From the NCBI GenBank assembly GCA_910592205.1, contig CAJVPJ010000586.1:1-21399 (forward strand): a stretch of DNA of 21,399 nucleotides. Reading direction: 5' to 3'. Origin of the DNA: Paraglomus occultum. Lineage: Eukaryota; Glomeromycota; Glomeromycetes; Paraglomerales; Paraglomeraceae. The number at the start of each line of letters is the position of its first letter. The first letter of the stretch is position 1. A model generated the notes under the pieces. It was not told where the DNA came from, searched no databases, and saw only the letters and a program-made list of their open reading frames with translations. Shown in pieces: positions 10,433-21,367 of this stretch. The translations under genes were made by a program, and so were the position numbers.

Positions 10433-11338
10433 TCAAGTGTTTATTTGTTCATAACTTGGATAGTCCTGACTGTCAGTTGTGCTTAATTGAACATTGTTAT
10501 CGGTGACATCATCATCATCATCATCATCATCATTATTATTATCATCAGAGCAGCCATCGACTGGCTTATTCACATTGGGATCTTCATTCGAAAAAAGCGA
10601 CGTAGTTTCCGGATGTGGGTTTTCCCCGTCTTGATAATCATCGAGAAAAGGTCTAGAATATCGCCGTTCTTTACGAATAGGAATTTTTATACCTTGTTTG
10701 GCGAATGCTTTTGAGAGGTCCGTGGACTCTGTCATGCCGGGAAATTTTTTCGCAGCATAGACTGTGAACGATTCACTAAATACTTCAGCCTCAACACGCA
10801 CCTGGCTCTGGTGACCTCCACATCTGATTAGTTGACTGATATCGGCAAACTGAAACTTTAAGGTAAAGGTTCCCTCCGTTCGCACAGAAAGATCATGAAA
10901 TATAAAATAAATTCCCCGTTGTCCATGATCATTGAACAGACAATATGCAGATGAAGTTAACGATCCCATAAGGTTACGTGTACATGTTGGACTCCATGAA
11001 AGAACGCTTGATGACGTTCCTGTGGAATGAGCTGCCATGGAGGAAGGGTTAATGACAAGATTACGTTCTTTCTTGCGGTTATTTGACCATAGTCCTGCGT
11101 GAACGGCAAACATTGAGTGGTCCACAGAACTCACGGGTATGGGCTTTCCGTCAGGAGTAGTCACAATGAGGCGAAGCACGGGAGGTGGATCTATCGGTCG
11201 CCGGTCTTTTTCACCGAACCCACACATCCTAGCCCTTATGGGCTGCTGGGCAACTTCCAGTCTGTAAATTCTAGGCGGTTGTTGAGGAATCATTAAATTT
11301 GACGAAGGCATATCTGAATACGCGTAAAATGAACTCAT
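10433..11338 (-). CDS. Velvet-domain transcription regulator (VelB/VosA-like)
   Basis: A single exon of 301 aa starting at ATG 11338. The velvet domain spans about residues 25-225: YRLEVAQQPIRARMCGFGEK (25-44) with DRRPIDPPP, then FAVHAGLW, TRNLMGSLTSSAY (120-132), GIYFIFHDLSVRTEGTF (142-158), and the closing block VYAAKKFPGM (193-202) with FAKQGIKIPIRKERR (212-226). These are the conserved blocks of the fungal velvet family, whose members bind DNA through an NF-kappaB-like fold and form homo- and heterodimers that couple development and sporulation to secondary metabolism. The blocks favour a VelB/VosA-type factor over VeA, but the exact member is not resolved. The C-terminal 75 residues are acidic and disordered, with an Asn/Asp run encoded by a GAT microsatellite. 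No intron is needed and no damage is seen. The plus-strand frame opposite it is a shadow. Confidence 0.93.
   Translation of the reverse strand: MSSFYAYSDMPSSNLMIPQQPPRIYRLEVAQQPIRARMCGFGEKDRRPIDPPPVLRLIVTTPDGKPIPVSSVDHSMFAVHAGLWSNNRKKERNLVINPSSMAAHSTGTSSSVLSWSPTCTRNLMGSLTSSAYCLFNDHGQRGIYFIFHDLSVRTEGTFTLKFQFADISQLIRCGGHQSQVRVEAEVFSESFTVYAAKKFPGMTESTDLSKAFAKQGIKIPIRKERRYSRPFLDDYQDGENPHPETTSLFSNEDPNVNKPVDGCSDDNNNDDDDDDDDVTDNNVQLSTTDSQDYPSYEQINT
10507..10547. repeat. ATC/GAT trinucleotide microsatellite in the velvet coding region
   Basis: About nine ATC units followed by three ATT units, read on the minus strand as Asn-Asn-Asn and a run of about nine Asp (residues about 268-277 of the velvet protein). 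It is in frame, so unit gain or loss changes the length of the acidic tail without breaking the gene. Confidence 0.9.
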
Positions 11339-11341
11339 CTT

Positions 11342-11720
11342 TTATTGTATTAACAAGGAAGAGGAAACTGTTTGGTAATAGTCTATTCTTTGATAATGGA
11401 GACGATTGACAGGGAACCTGTAAATATTGTTAACCAAGGTGGCGGTGCCTTTGTCTATTCTGATAAAGAAACTAACATTTTCAGTCGGCTGTGTAATACC
11501 TATTACAGTCAGGGATTTGTCCAAAAACGGATGACCATGTCAATCACACCTTTTATGTTAGAGAACCGTAATCTGAATACGGCAACATATATGAGAATAT
11601 TTTTGTCAAATGCTTTACAATGACTTGATTAGCCGCCATACACGGAATACATTCTAAAGCAAGAGCGATCATTCTTAGTTAGCTTCTCATTCACTAGCAC
11701 AATGTCAGATCAATAATTGC
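11342..11720. other. Upstream region of the velvet gene
   Basis: This presumably includes the velvet promoter (minus strand) and the 3' side of the next minus-strand remnant. Overlapping open frames on both strands (11342-11524 minus, 11372-11623 plus) have no recognisable motif and no ATG context that favours either. Confidence 0.4.
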
Positions 11721-11937
11721 TTAAACGGTATCATCATAATCCTTTTGCAACATTCTTTTAATTCTTTCTATTTCATCGGCATTCGCGCTGGTTGATTGGT
11801 GAAGTTTGCTATTAAGCTTCTCTCAGTTCTTCTCGTCCTGTCAAGCTCAACGGGGTTAGGGCACAATTATTAGTGCGATGGGTTACATCGTCTTCGTCAG
11901 TATCGAATTGGCATCTTACATGAGATGTCGATAGAAT
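11721..11937 (-). pseudogene. C-terminal exon of an unrecognised protein, frameshifted
   Basis: On the minus strand an acceptor-like sequence (CACTAATC..TTCTTATAG, AG at 11938-11939, branch-like CTAAT 18 nt before) opens a frame with CQFDTDEDDVTHRTNNCA and LTGREELREA that stops at 11812. Seven bases before that stop another frame takes over, KLNSKLHQSTSANADE then IERIKRMLQKDYDDTV, stopping at 11721. Both stretches have normal coding composition and join naturally as LREKLN if one GA dinucleotide is restored in the AGAGA run near 11820. So this is either a frameshifted pseudogene, an assembly slip, or a real gene ending at 11812. Upstream exons were not found. No family recognised. Confidence 0.4.
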
Positions 11938-12055
11938 CTATAAGAACATCAGATTAGTGTTTCTCGTAAATTGAAAGTAAAAGTTCAGGAAGATATTAAA
12001 ATAAAATCGCAAGTCGCCTAGCCGTTGCTGATTATTAGCACGCCACCGTTTTTGT

Positions 12056-12132
12056 AAGTTTTTCGAGTTCACCATTCTCACGCCATATTAGAAAACAATG
12101 TGCATGGCAAGTCTGTCAAAAACCATGAATGC
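12056..12132 (-). repeat. Copy 1 of an exact 77-bp inverted repeat
   Basis: The reverse complement of this segment is identical over all 77 bases to 21323-21399, the last bases of the window. At 12133 (and 21322) identity stops abruptly. On the other side copy 2 is cut off by the window end, so the true repeat may continue to lower coordinates here. It begins GCATTCATGGTTTTTGACAG when read on the minus strand. The repeat family is not recognised. Confidence 0.9.
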
Positions 12133-13210
12133 TCCATTTAAAACTCCATTATAATTAGCTCCTGAGAAATAAATGTGCGAAAGCCCAATCACATGCCAAG
12201 AATTCGCTGTTACAAACAAAAATGCGTAACTAATTTTTGATAACGAGAACACAGGGGAAAAGCTTCTTTTCAACACATGCCCTTTTCCATTCAATGACGT
12301 TACTGCGACAATACATGTCTTGAATGACAGCTGACAAAGTTCACGTGCAAGCAGTCATTTATTATTAATTTGTATATTAATATACTCGTGTAGCCAGGTA
12401 TACCCATTACCTGGTGTAAGTTCGTCAACACATAGTGACCAGGTATATACACGTTGTTATAATAAACAGCTTTCTTGAAACCCACGTGATACTACTTTCC
12501 TGTCCTGTCTTCCTTAATATTAATATTAAGGGTGACGGATCGCGCTGTTGACCGATGCAACGATAAATCTTTGGTCATCGTTACCATTATAGGGAAAAGA
12601 AATATTGCACTCACTATGAACGACCTTCCAAAATCCGACCTCAATTCCGATTACTCATGCTCAATCAAAATGATCAAACAACCAACCAGATTGTCAGCAA
12701 CCGAAATGTCCGGATCCCATATTCCTGTAAGATTAATGATGACACATATCCTGAAACGAATTCGAATCAAGAGAATTTACTAGTGTCCCATCGTAACCAG
12801 TATTTTATCACTCATCTGCAATGATTCTTCCATTTGACGCCGACAGCCACTTCACACGTTATAGTTACGACCAAGACAGTAACGCATTTATTAATAAAGG
12901 GTACTTTGTTTATGGATCCTGGTCCAATTTTTTTTTGTTTTTATTTCTTTCACTAAAGTAGAGGAAGACAATATTACAATAAAGGTCTTGTATAAGGGAG
13001 GCTTACTGACAATGCATCTTAACGGCAATCGTACAAGCTAACGAATACCGTCAAAATATGCTTATTTACTGCATATAAATTATGCTATAATGTTATTGAT
13101 CAAACGATATATAACAGCGATAAATAATATGCAATCTAACGAAACAATCTTCGATCAAGAGTCTTGTTCACTCATTCACCAACAAGTCATACCTCAATTC
13201 GATGCACTTT
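12133..13210. other. Intergenic region with small palindromes
   Basis: No supported gene. Open frames 12088-12294 (minus, whose end lies in the 77-bp repeat), 12300-12485 (minus) and 12532-12783 (plus, non-ATG start) have no recognisable motif. A hairpin CCAGGTA..TACCTGG lies near 12396-12416, with a further CCAGGTATA near 12439. A perfect 20-bp palindrome of CCTTAATATT and its complement lies at 12512-12531. Confidence 0.45.
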
Positions 13211-13810
13211 TTACGGTAAAATTTTAGTTTTCTTTTTCGTCTTATCAATTTCCCTCAGAGCTTTGCGTTTCGGTAGACTTTGTATCCTATCTTCTATAGC
13301 AGCACGTGTTCCTTCAAAACCCGCCCGTGGTTTCTGAATGAATAGATCATGCATGAGAGAGAAGGGCTTGCAATTCATAGAACTACAACAACAATGATTA
13401 TTTACGCGTCTTTTTATAATTGTTCCATCCGCAGCTAGAACGTGTCCAAGCCGAATTAATCTTTGCCGACGAAGAAACTCATCGACTGTGGGAAAGCGCT
13501 CCTTACTGGAAGTTAGACAAACCAGGTTACATAAACCATGTTGTCTTTTTTGCAAGTAAATCGTATGTACCTACATTTCTTGTTCGGTGTATTTTGGAGC
13601 TTTTTTGTTGGAAATATCAACGATGTCTACTGGTTCCTCTGAAGTTTGAGAACCTTCATTAGTTTTGGGACTTGCCGGTTCAGGCGTTGCCGAATCGCAC
13701 GGGCTCACGATAGCATTATGAAGGCCTGAGCGTTTTCCAGATTCTTTACTTGACTGCTTATGCTTCCGTCTTTTTTTGATTTTTTTTGTGCCGCTTTCTT
13801 CAGTACTCAT
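13211..13810 (-). CDS. Small basic protein of unknown function (3 exons)
   Basis: Exons 13810-13575, 13505-13406 and 13333-13211 encode 152 aa. Intron 1 (13506-13574, 69 nt) has GTAGGT, branch site GTCTAAC and TTCCAG; intron 2 (13334-13405, 72 nt) has GTAAAT and ATTCAG. The splice phases match (2 then 0), and joining removes the stop that closes the first frame. I chose ATG 13810 because the frame upstream has only a TTG. The protein has a Lys/Ser-rich N-terminus (KKIKKRRKHKQ), a Ser/Pro/Thr-rich acidic middle, a conserved-looking core YTEQEIKERFPTVDEFLRRQ followed by RLIRLGHVLAADGTIIKRR, and a basic C-terminus (ALREIDKTKKKTKILP). The basic ends suggest a nuclear or nucleolar location, which is inference. 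I do not recognise the family. The plus-strand frame over the same bases is a shadow. Confidence 0.65.
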
Positions 13811-14477
13811 TTGGGTATTTCCTTCATTTGGGAAAATCAAACAATTTATGTAACATGAACATATCCACGTGATCTCGCTTCCTATTACTACAGGTGATCA
13901 CAAGCTGAGCCAGGCGGAAAGGGAAGAATTGCGTAATAATAATTAATGCGCTTACGCTCAAGTAGGATGATCACTCGTTTGTCTTTTGGTATACGTTATC
14001 TGGTAACATCCTTCCTAATTATTGACTTTTTATGCCAATCCTAATCCTTTAATTGTTGTCATTCATCAGACGCACAATGCTCCATGAGCAGAACGGTCGA
14101 TGTAAATAAATGGACACGAAAGGTCGGTAAATATTTTTAATGCTTTTTTAATACATGGAGGCTCTGTTGACGGTCGACAAAGCAATTTCTTTAAGATCTT
14201 ACGTGTCTTTTATTATTTCGGATTTAGATAATCACTACTGTTCCTGATCTCGCGAATTGCGTCGTAGACTTTGTATTTTAAGCCATTACGGGAAGTAATT
14301 CCGTCGATAGTGTTGCATTGCCGACAAATAAGTAAGCATTCGCGAACGTATGTCAGAACTTTCTAGGCGCAAATAATAATACGTGGATTATTCAATTCAT
14401 CAATAGCAATAAACAGAGTGACAATCAACCTCATCGAGGCCAATTTCGTGATTGATGTCTTTACTTGCGTCTCATTC
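13811..14477. other. Intergenic region
   Basis: No gene or repeat supported. It contains the upstream region of the small basic protein gene on the left and, at the right end, possibly eroded N-terminal coding sequence of the TAF2 pseudogene, which I could not align. Confidence 0.4.
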
Positions 14478-15690
14478 AACGAAATGGTTTGTGATCCTTC
14501 TTTCTGTGTCTACATTGAATACGGCTTAACCAACCCACAAGGTTTGCCGAGGCCACATCGCCGGAAGGCGATCTATTACCTCACGTATGTACGATCAATC
14601 GACCAACGCCCGGTGGAACAGGATTGTGGCTACCGTGTGTGGATGATCTGATGGAGCAGCCAACATGGCACTCTGGGTTTATCGTACCGAACTTATGTCT
14701 TCAGTATCCGATTACAGTGCTTTGTAGTGGTACATTCGACAGTGAAGAAGATCACAAAACTGATTCCGAGAAAAAGGTCGTCAAGTATACTTTGGATGTC
14801 AGAACAAGTTTCCATATTGCCTGAAATTTTTGGGTATTGTATGCCGAATAAGGCACGATCATTGGGAGAGACGTTCTCTACAAACTATTATGGTCATGTG
14901 CGTCAGACACTATGATTTATCAATACAGAATGTTCGAATAGGATTGATCTTACACTTGTACTGACGTTCTTTCTCTTTTTTACACAGACTATGAGATTCC
15001 TCCTCGGCGAATGTTGCACTGTATCTGCGAAAAGGCTTCTTTCCCTACCATCGTCTCAAATTTTGTATTTATCGAAAAGTCATATGCGGCTGTAAACTCT
15101 GTCGCGTCAATGATAATTTGTCGATCATGTATTCTATATCCTCGGGATATACCAGAGCAAACGTATGAAACTCGACGCCTGCTCGTTGAAGCAATTGCCA
15201 TGCAGCGGTTGGTGCACATATTGTTCCTCAAAGTTGGTCCGACTATTGGTTAGTGCCAGGATTACGATATACTTGTCAATACTTTGCATAACTGTACTGC
15301 TCGGGAAGAACGAGGCATGAAAAATTGCCTATCGGTAATCTACTGTTTTTCGTTCTGTAATGTAATGCTCATCAGCAAATACTGTACGAATAGGATATTG
15401 ACAGATGTATTGAGGAGAGAGACCCGCTTTCCGGCTAGACAGAAGATTGCCGCTTGTCTCGGACGAGATAAAGTTCATGGCTTTGGAAGCACTGATAGTC
15501 ATTTATATGTTGAATCGACTGCTGATAAGAGGAGGGTACCCGCAAGGAATAATATCTCTGACATGCTTCTTGAGAAGATTTTTTAGCGCTGTTTTTGCAT
15601 TAACTTCAGTCATGCATTGTACAAGAATAAGTCAACCAGATGTTAAAGAGGTGTTTGACCATACAGAATGTAATACGTGATCTTGTTAAC
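14478..15690 (+). pseudogene. TAF2: TAF2 (TFIID subunit 2, aminopeptidase-like) pseudogene
   Basis: Pieces of TAF2 follow each other in the right order but in three frames with stops: VYIEYGLTNPQG (about 14507-14542, the family's EYSLxxPxGG strand), WLPCVDDLMEQPTWHSGFIV (from 14627, the WFPCVD..CTW block), YTLDVRTSFHIA then a stop before NFWVLYAE (the NI..AxGPFE block), FVFIEKSYAAV with ASMIICRSCILYPRDI and YETRRLLVEAIAMQ (about 15065-15210, the VFIDEAY..S..LL..ETRR..A..QWFG region), then DYWLVPGL (15241-15264, the W.D.WL block), and a weaker last part around 15440-15680. TAF2 is a large essential scaffold of TFIID that binds core-promoter DNA. Here the N-terminal third and the long C-terminus are absent and at least three frameshifts or stops occur, so this is a dead fragment, probably a duplicate of a working gene elsewhere. 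The region is GC-richer than its surroundings. Confidence 0.85.
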
Positions 15691-15844
15691 TGAATGCGAA
15701 GCAAAGTCATGATTAAAAAGCTCATAAACAATATTATTTATGCCATTCATTATAACCAAGAGATTGTTTGTGTAATACGGATAATTGTTTTTAAGATTTA
15801 ATTAATTTTAAAAAAAAAAATCCAAAATTTAATTTGGCAACGGA

Positions 15845-15850
15845 TTTATT
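15845..15850 (-). terminator. Likely polyadenylation signal of ATP2
   Basis: AATAAA on the minus strand lies 27 nt after the ATP2 stop codon in its spliced form (stop at 15877-15879). Confidence 0.45.
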
Positions 15851-15876
15851 TACGTCATGTTAATGCAACGATTTCT

Positions 15877-17721
<1,845 letters not shown>

Positions 17722-18774
17722 GACGGCTTTTTTCTCCCCGTCTGTCTATAAGAAATTTGAGAGAAAAAATTTTGGGGGAAACGCGATGCTACTTGATGAA
17801 ACCATAACGGGGGACGAATGCCAGATTTGGAAACTTGCAACATTGGGGTTATGTAATGCTGGAAAATTAAAAATCGTTATTTTATGAGGGCGAGCTTAAT
17901 ATTAACAGATTTACGGATTATAATAATGTTATTGTCTAGTGGTATGGGCGAGAATGTAAGAGATGCCTCGACGAATAAGAACGAATCGTGTTATTTATGG
18001 ACAACATTCAATGTAGAGATGAAAATGTCACATTTGTTGTTAAACTCGTATTATTTTATGCTTATCTATATAAGGGAAAATGTGGTTACAGTCTATTAAA
18101 ATTTAGATTTATATGCGTGCCATAACAGGAATGTTTCATCGACTTGTCCATTAACTCGCAAGTTTGTCTTCTCAATTACAGACGTTAACGCAGCCGGCGC
18201 CACTTGGCAGTAGATGACTTAAAAAAGAAGTAGTAATTAAATTAATAATTAAGTTATGTTGCAATAATAATAATAATTGTCAGTAATTAGGTTGAAGATT
18301 AAACTTCTATTGATATATTAATATATGAACATACTCCACTTTGGAAATTGAGAATTTTTTAATTGGTTAGTAACAAGTAGTAATAGGTGTTCTTTAAATA
18401 TTTGCAATGATTGCAGAAGTCAAATTGGCAACAAGTAAAGCTGTATACGAAAAGATTTTATTGTAAAAATGCCAGTTAAATTGCTTTGTGAGAACTAATA
18501 GCATAAGACATCAATATGTTTCCTGTATTTCAATGCACTGAAAATTTTTAATAATAACATTCAAAAAACCTGTTTATAAACGCTGTATACTCCATAAATA
18601 TGTGGCTTGTTTTTTCTTTTTGAATTATTATGTTGTTGTTGATCCTGAAATTACGGTATCCCTACGCTCAGTCTTAACCCTTCCCTTGATAGCTGATGCA
18701 AGGTTTTTAGCTCATATAGTTAATAAGTTCTTGCTGACAATATTATATTACAATAAATTTCATAGTATTTCTAC
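17722..18774. other. Promoter side of ATP2 and AT-rich intergenic DNA
   Basis: The part next to 17721 is the ATP2 5' region. Plus-strand frames 17612-17887, 17884-18099 and 18602-18838 show no domain and are taken as chance or antisense frames. A GC-rich patch, CGCAGCCGGCGCCAC, lies near 18189-18203. Confidence 0.45.
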
Positions 18775-18990
18775 TTTAATGTTGTTGTATGTCAGATCGG
18801 AATTCCGAAGTGATATATGTCAGATCAGAATTTTATGACGCTTCCAAACTGACATGTGTCATATGAGAATAATAGAAAATTAGCAATAAAATAAATATGA
18901 CAATGTTTTATTGAATAGTTCTGATCTGACATACAGTATGTTACTTCGGGAATTGACATAAATTCCGATCTGACATACAACAATGTTAAA
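18775..18990. mobile_element. MITE-like element with nested inverted repeats
   Basis: Terminal inverted repeats of 30 bp (18775-18804 and 18961-18990) match at 28 positions; both contain GTATGTCAGATCGGAATT. A second, inner inverted pair TATGTCAGATCAGAA / TTCTGATCTGACATA lies at about 18816-18830 and 18920-18935, so the 11-mer TATGTCAGATC occurs four times. Both ends carry TTAA (18776-18779 and 18986-18989), which would fit a TTAA target duplication as made by piggyBac-type transposases. No coding capacity; about 210 bp. Confidence 0.8.
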
Positions 18991-19195
18991 GAAATCTATA
19001 ATTTGTTGGTACGTGCCTTCTAACTTTTAAGCGAGCTATTGTAAATAGTAGCAAAGCGGATTAGTAATTAATAGAACCTTCTTTTTTCATCGTATTTTTA
19101 CTGTTTCTTTTATCCTATCAGTAGCTGCGTTTATAATAATTGCACTAAGAACTATTCTTCATCATCAAATTTTTACTACATATCTGAAATTTGTA

Positions 19196-19390
19196 ATGCA
19201 GGCTCGGCAGAACCGATGTTGCGGCATTTCGAATCGCTGCCATCACATTGTATCGTATTTCCTACGTGCTGACCAATTATTAAACTCAATAGCAACTGCT
19301 GTATTGCTGCTCTACTTAACAGCACAAACTTACATCTTTGTGTTGGATAGACACTTTACAACTACCTTGTTTCTTTTATTGTTAAAGTAA
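19196..19390 (+). other. Coding-like remnant, unrecognised
   Basis: After an acceptor-like GTAATGCAG (AG at about 19200) more than one frame looks protein-like, for example GRTDVAAFRIAAITLYRI followed by a stop after LTNY, and a longer frame open to 19390 that is Leu-rich. Nothing matches a family I know. It could be an eroded exon or chance. Confidence 0.2.
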
Positions 19391-19977
19391 GTCCCAATTT
19401 ATCGTGGAGACGTAGTGCTGTTTAATTTCAAGTAGATTACATGAGTTACGGATTCGAGTTTGGTCTTAATCACTTAACGTGACATCTCGAAGTAGATGAT
19501 TTATATCCAATAAAATTGACACGTAGAAAAGTACGCGCTGTTTTACTTCAAAGGGAGAAAATATTAACCATCATACATGAAATATATATATATATTTTAT
19601 GACATTGACTCGTTCTCTTTTCGGAAACAACTAATAACTATTGTATCAAACGTATTAATAATATGTTTACAACAGTAAAAACCCTTACTGCATAGACAAC
19701 AATGATATTAAACAATAAAACCGATTAAACTGATTGTTATCAGGTTTATCGGTCGCGACACGCGTACTTATAAATATGTAATCAGCCGTTTTTCTCTGTC
19801 GCACCGCTTTGGCTCTCATCACAAACTTTTTTGGAGGCATAACCTCATAAAAAGCTTCACGTATTTCTTCTAATATTCAGAGAAGCATAACCCACTGAGT
19901 ATAGAGTAAAAATTAACAATATTATTTCATACGGGAACACTCATCTCAATGGATGGTTATCCACAAACATACAAAAA
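19391..19977. other. AT-rich intergenic region
   Basis: No open frame or repeat of note except a short TA dinucleotide run near 19584-19596. Confidence 0.4.
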
Positions 19978-20213
19978 ATGACATCATTATGCTGGTCTTT
20001 TGGCAGACCTTGCCTATATCCTCCACGAAGCTTCGGGCGTGCTCACGGTCAAGTCCATGCCATATCACTAAAAGAAGCAAACTCTGCCTTCTTTACGTAC
20101 AAAGGCCGCGTAGGCTCCGCTCTATGGATTCCAGTGGATATTATTTGGGGGCAGAGGTTATTAGCGAGCAGATGTTTGATAGCGACATAAAGCAGTTCCG
20201 CTCATTATTATGA
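19978..20213 (+). other. Possible broken coding fragment, unrecognised
   Basis: All three plus frames show protein-like pieces: SFGRAHGQVHAISLKEANSA with RVGSALWIPVDIIWG in one, LLADLAYILHEASGVLTVKS before a stop in another, and GAEVISEQMFDSDIKQFRSL ending at 20213 in the third. The local GC content is higher than in the flanks. This is what a frameshifted former exon looks like, but the family is not recognised and the strand is a judgement. Confidence 0.25.
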
Positions 20214-20419
20214 GATCTCATTTATATTACATAGAAGTTAGATATGTTACAACTTATCAAGTACAAGAAGCCGTTCAAATGCTTCTCGACAGACGAATAG
20301 TAATTGATTTGGGGCATAGGTTATGATTGTGAGTATATTCATAGAATATTTATACGGAGTATAGTAGGGAGAGTGAAGCGATAGATCAATATAGCTTTGA
20401 ATAATCACTAACGAAACTA

Positions 20420-20645
20420 TTGTTTCTCAGCTTGGTCTATTAGGTGGCTGCTCTCTCTCCTGCTCTGGGTGGATCGGTACCTCTCGGATCGGGTAGTGGT
20501 GATCGCTGATGAAGCCCTATTACTCTCCACTGTTTCCGATTTCCCTCGCACAGTTGGTCGATACCTCGTCAGCGACTCCTGCAGTGAAGGCGTTCCAACT
20601 GGGTCTGAGTAAGTAGGTCACAGGGATGCCCGGAGGGAATGGCAT
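20420..20645 (+). other. GC-rich island with a candidate exon
   Basis: Between an acceptor-like TTGTTTCTCAG (ending about 20431) and a donor-like GA-GTAAGT (GT at about 20609) one plus frame is open over its whole length, including RWLLSLLLWVDRYLSDRVVV and RTVGRYLVSDSCSEG. The same bases also carry a 35-codon plus frame (MKPYYSPLFP..) and a 41-codon minus frame (MPFPPGIPVT..). A possible next acceptor, TTTCTTTTGCAG, follows at about 20934. No family is recognised. Alternatives are part of an LTR or other repeat, since the pyrimidine-rich start also fits retrotransposon terminal repeats. Confidence 0.3.
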
Positions 20646-21172
20646 AAGTATGTTTCTTGGCACGTCTGCTTAGATTCAATAGTTTTTATTGTCATTTACC
20701 GATATCCTTGTTACCGTAACTCTAAAAATAAAGTTGAAAGAAAAAGAAACGAAACAAGAAAGCTTATCAATTGTTTGATTTTTAATAATTCTTCGATGTA
20801 AGCAAAATTTCCACTGCGCGTCACGCAATTTTGGTGCTAGAAAGAAACTGTCTCGATTCTGATTCGGTACAAAATCCTGCCCTGACGTTGGAGAAACCAT
20901 CACTCAGGCTTACCTGTTCTGTTTCTTTTGCAGAGGAAACTACAATCTAGTATAACAAAATGTTTATGTACAGATAATTCGATTTTATAAGACTTTATTG
21001 CTATGTACAGATAATTCACTTGTAAGATGGGTTGTACGAGTCAGATTTAGTTAGGAGAAACTTATAAACATTGTCAGAAAAGGAATGAAAAATTGAGACC
21101 TGCAGTGATACACGTGGCTGGATAATAAATAGAAAGTAACCGAGAAGCTGTGTGACACTTTTTTAGACAGCT
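20646..21172. other. Intergenic region
   Basis: No gene supported; the minus frame 20676-20903 has no motif. The 15-mer ATGTACAGATAATTC occurs twice, at about 20967 and 21003. The promoter of the Arf-GEF-like exon should lie at the right. Confidence 0.4.
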
Positions 21173-21367
21173 ATGAGCATCTTGAAGGGTGCCTTAGAGA
21201 GACTAGTAATAGAGGCACATTCACATAAGCAGAAAGAGTTACAAGTTGTTTGTACTCAGGCTTTAGATAAGCTTAACCAAGAAATAGAAGCACTCGTGCA
21301 AGCAGACAAAGCGAGCGACGATGCATTCATGGTTTTTGACAGACTTGCCATGCACATTGTTTTCTAA
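21173..21367 (+). CDS. N-terminus of a Sec7/BIG-type Arf-GEF (DCB domain), cut by a repeat or window end
   Basis: ATG 21173 opens ALERLVIEAHSHKQKELQVV then CTQALDKLNQEIEAL, which follows the pattern of the N-terminal DCB helix of large Arf guanine-nucleotide exchange factors (in animal BIG proteins: ALEKIL, a Lys/His-rich turn, then CxxALxxIKxEIE). These proteins activate Arf GTPases at the Golgi. After about 50 codons the frame enters the 77-bp repeat shared with 12056-12132, and the last 15 residues before the stop at 21367 are encoded by that repeat, not by Arf-GEF sequence. Either the gene is broken here by inserted repeat DNA or the exon ends near 21320 at a donor I cannot identify. The family call is moderate because only one helix is visible. 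Confidence 0.5.
   Translation: MSILKGALERLVIEAHSHKQKELQVVCTQALDKLNQEIEALVQADKASDDAFMVFDRLAMHIVF

Noticed and set aside
11372-11623. Plus-strand 83-codon frame upstream of the velvet gene
   Set aside because: No domain; it overlaps an equally featureless minus frame, so neither is supported.
11702-11713. ATGTCAGATC, the core 10-mer of the MITE arms
   Set aside because: A single copy without arms or TTAA ends; probably chance.
13420-13662. Plus-strand 80-codon open frame
   Set aside because: It lies opposite the minus-strand three-exon gene, whose phases and splice sites are consistent; treated as a shadow.
14989-15231. Minus-strand 80-codon frame
   Set aside because: It is antisense to the best-preserved TAF2 block on the plus strand.
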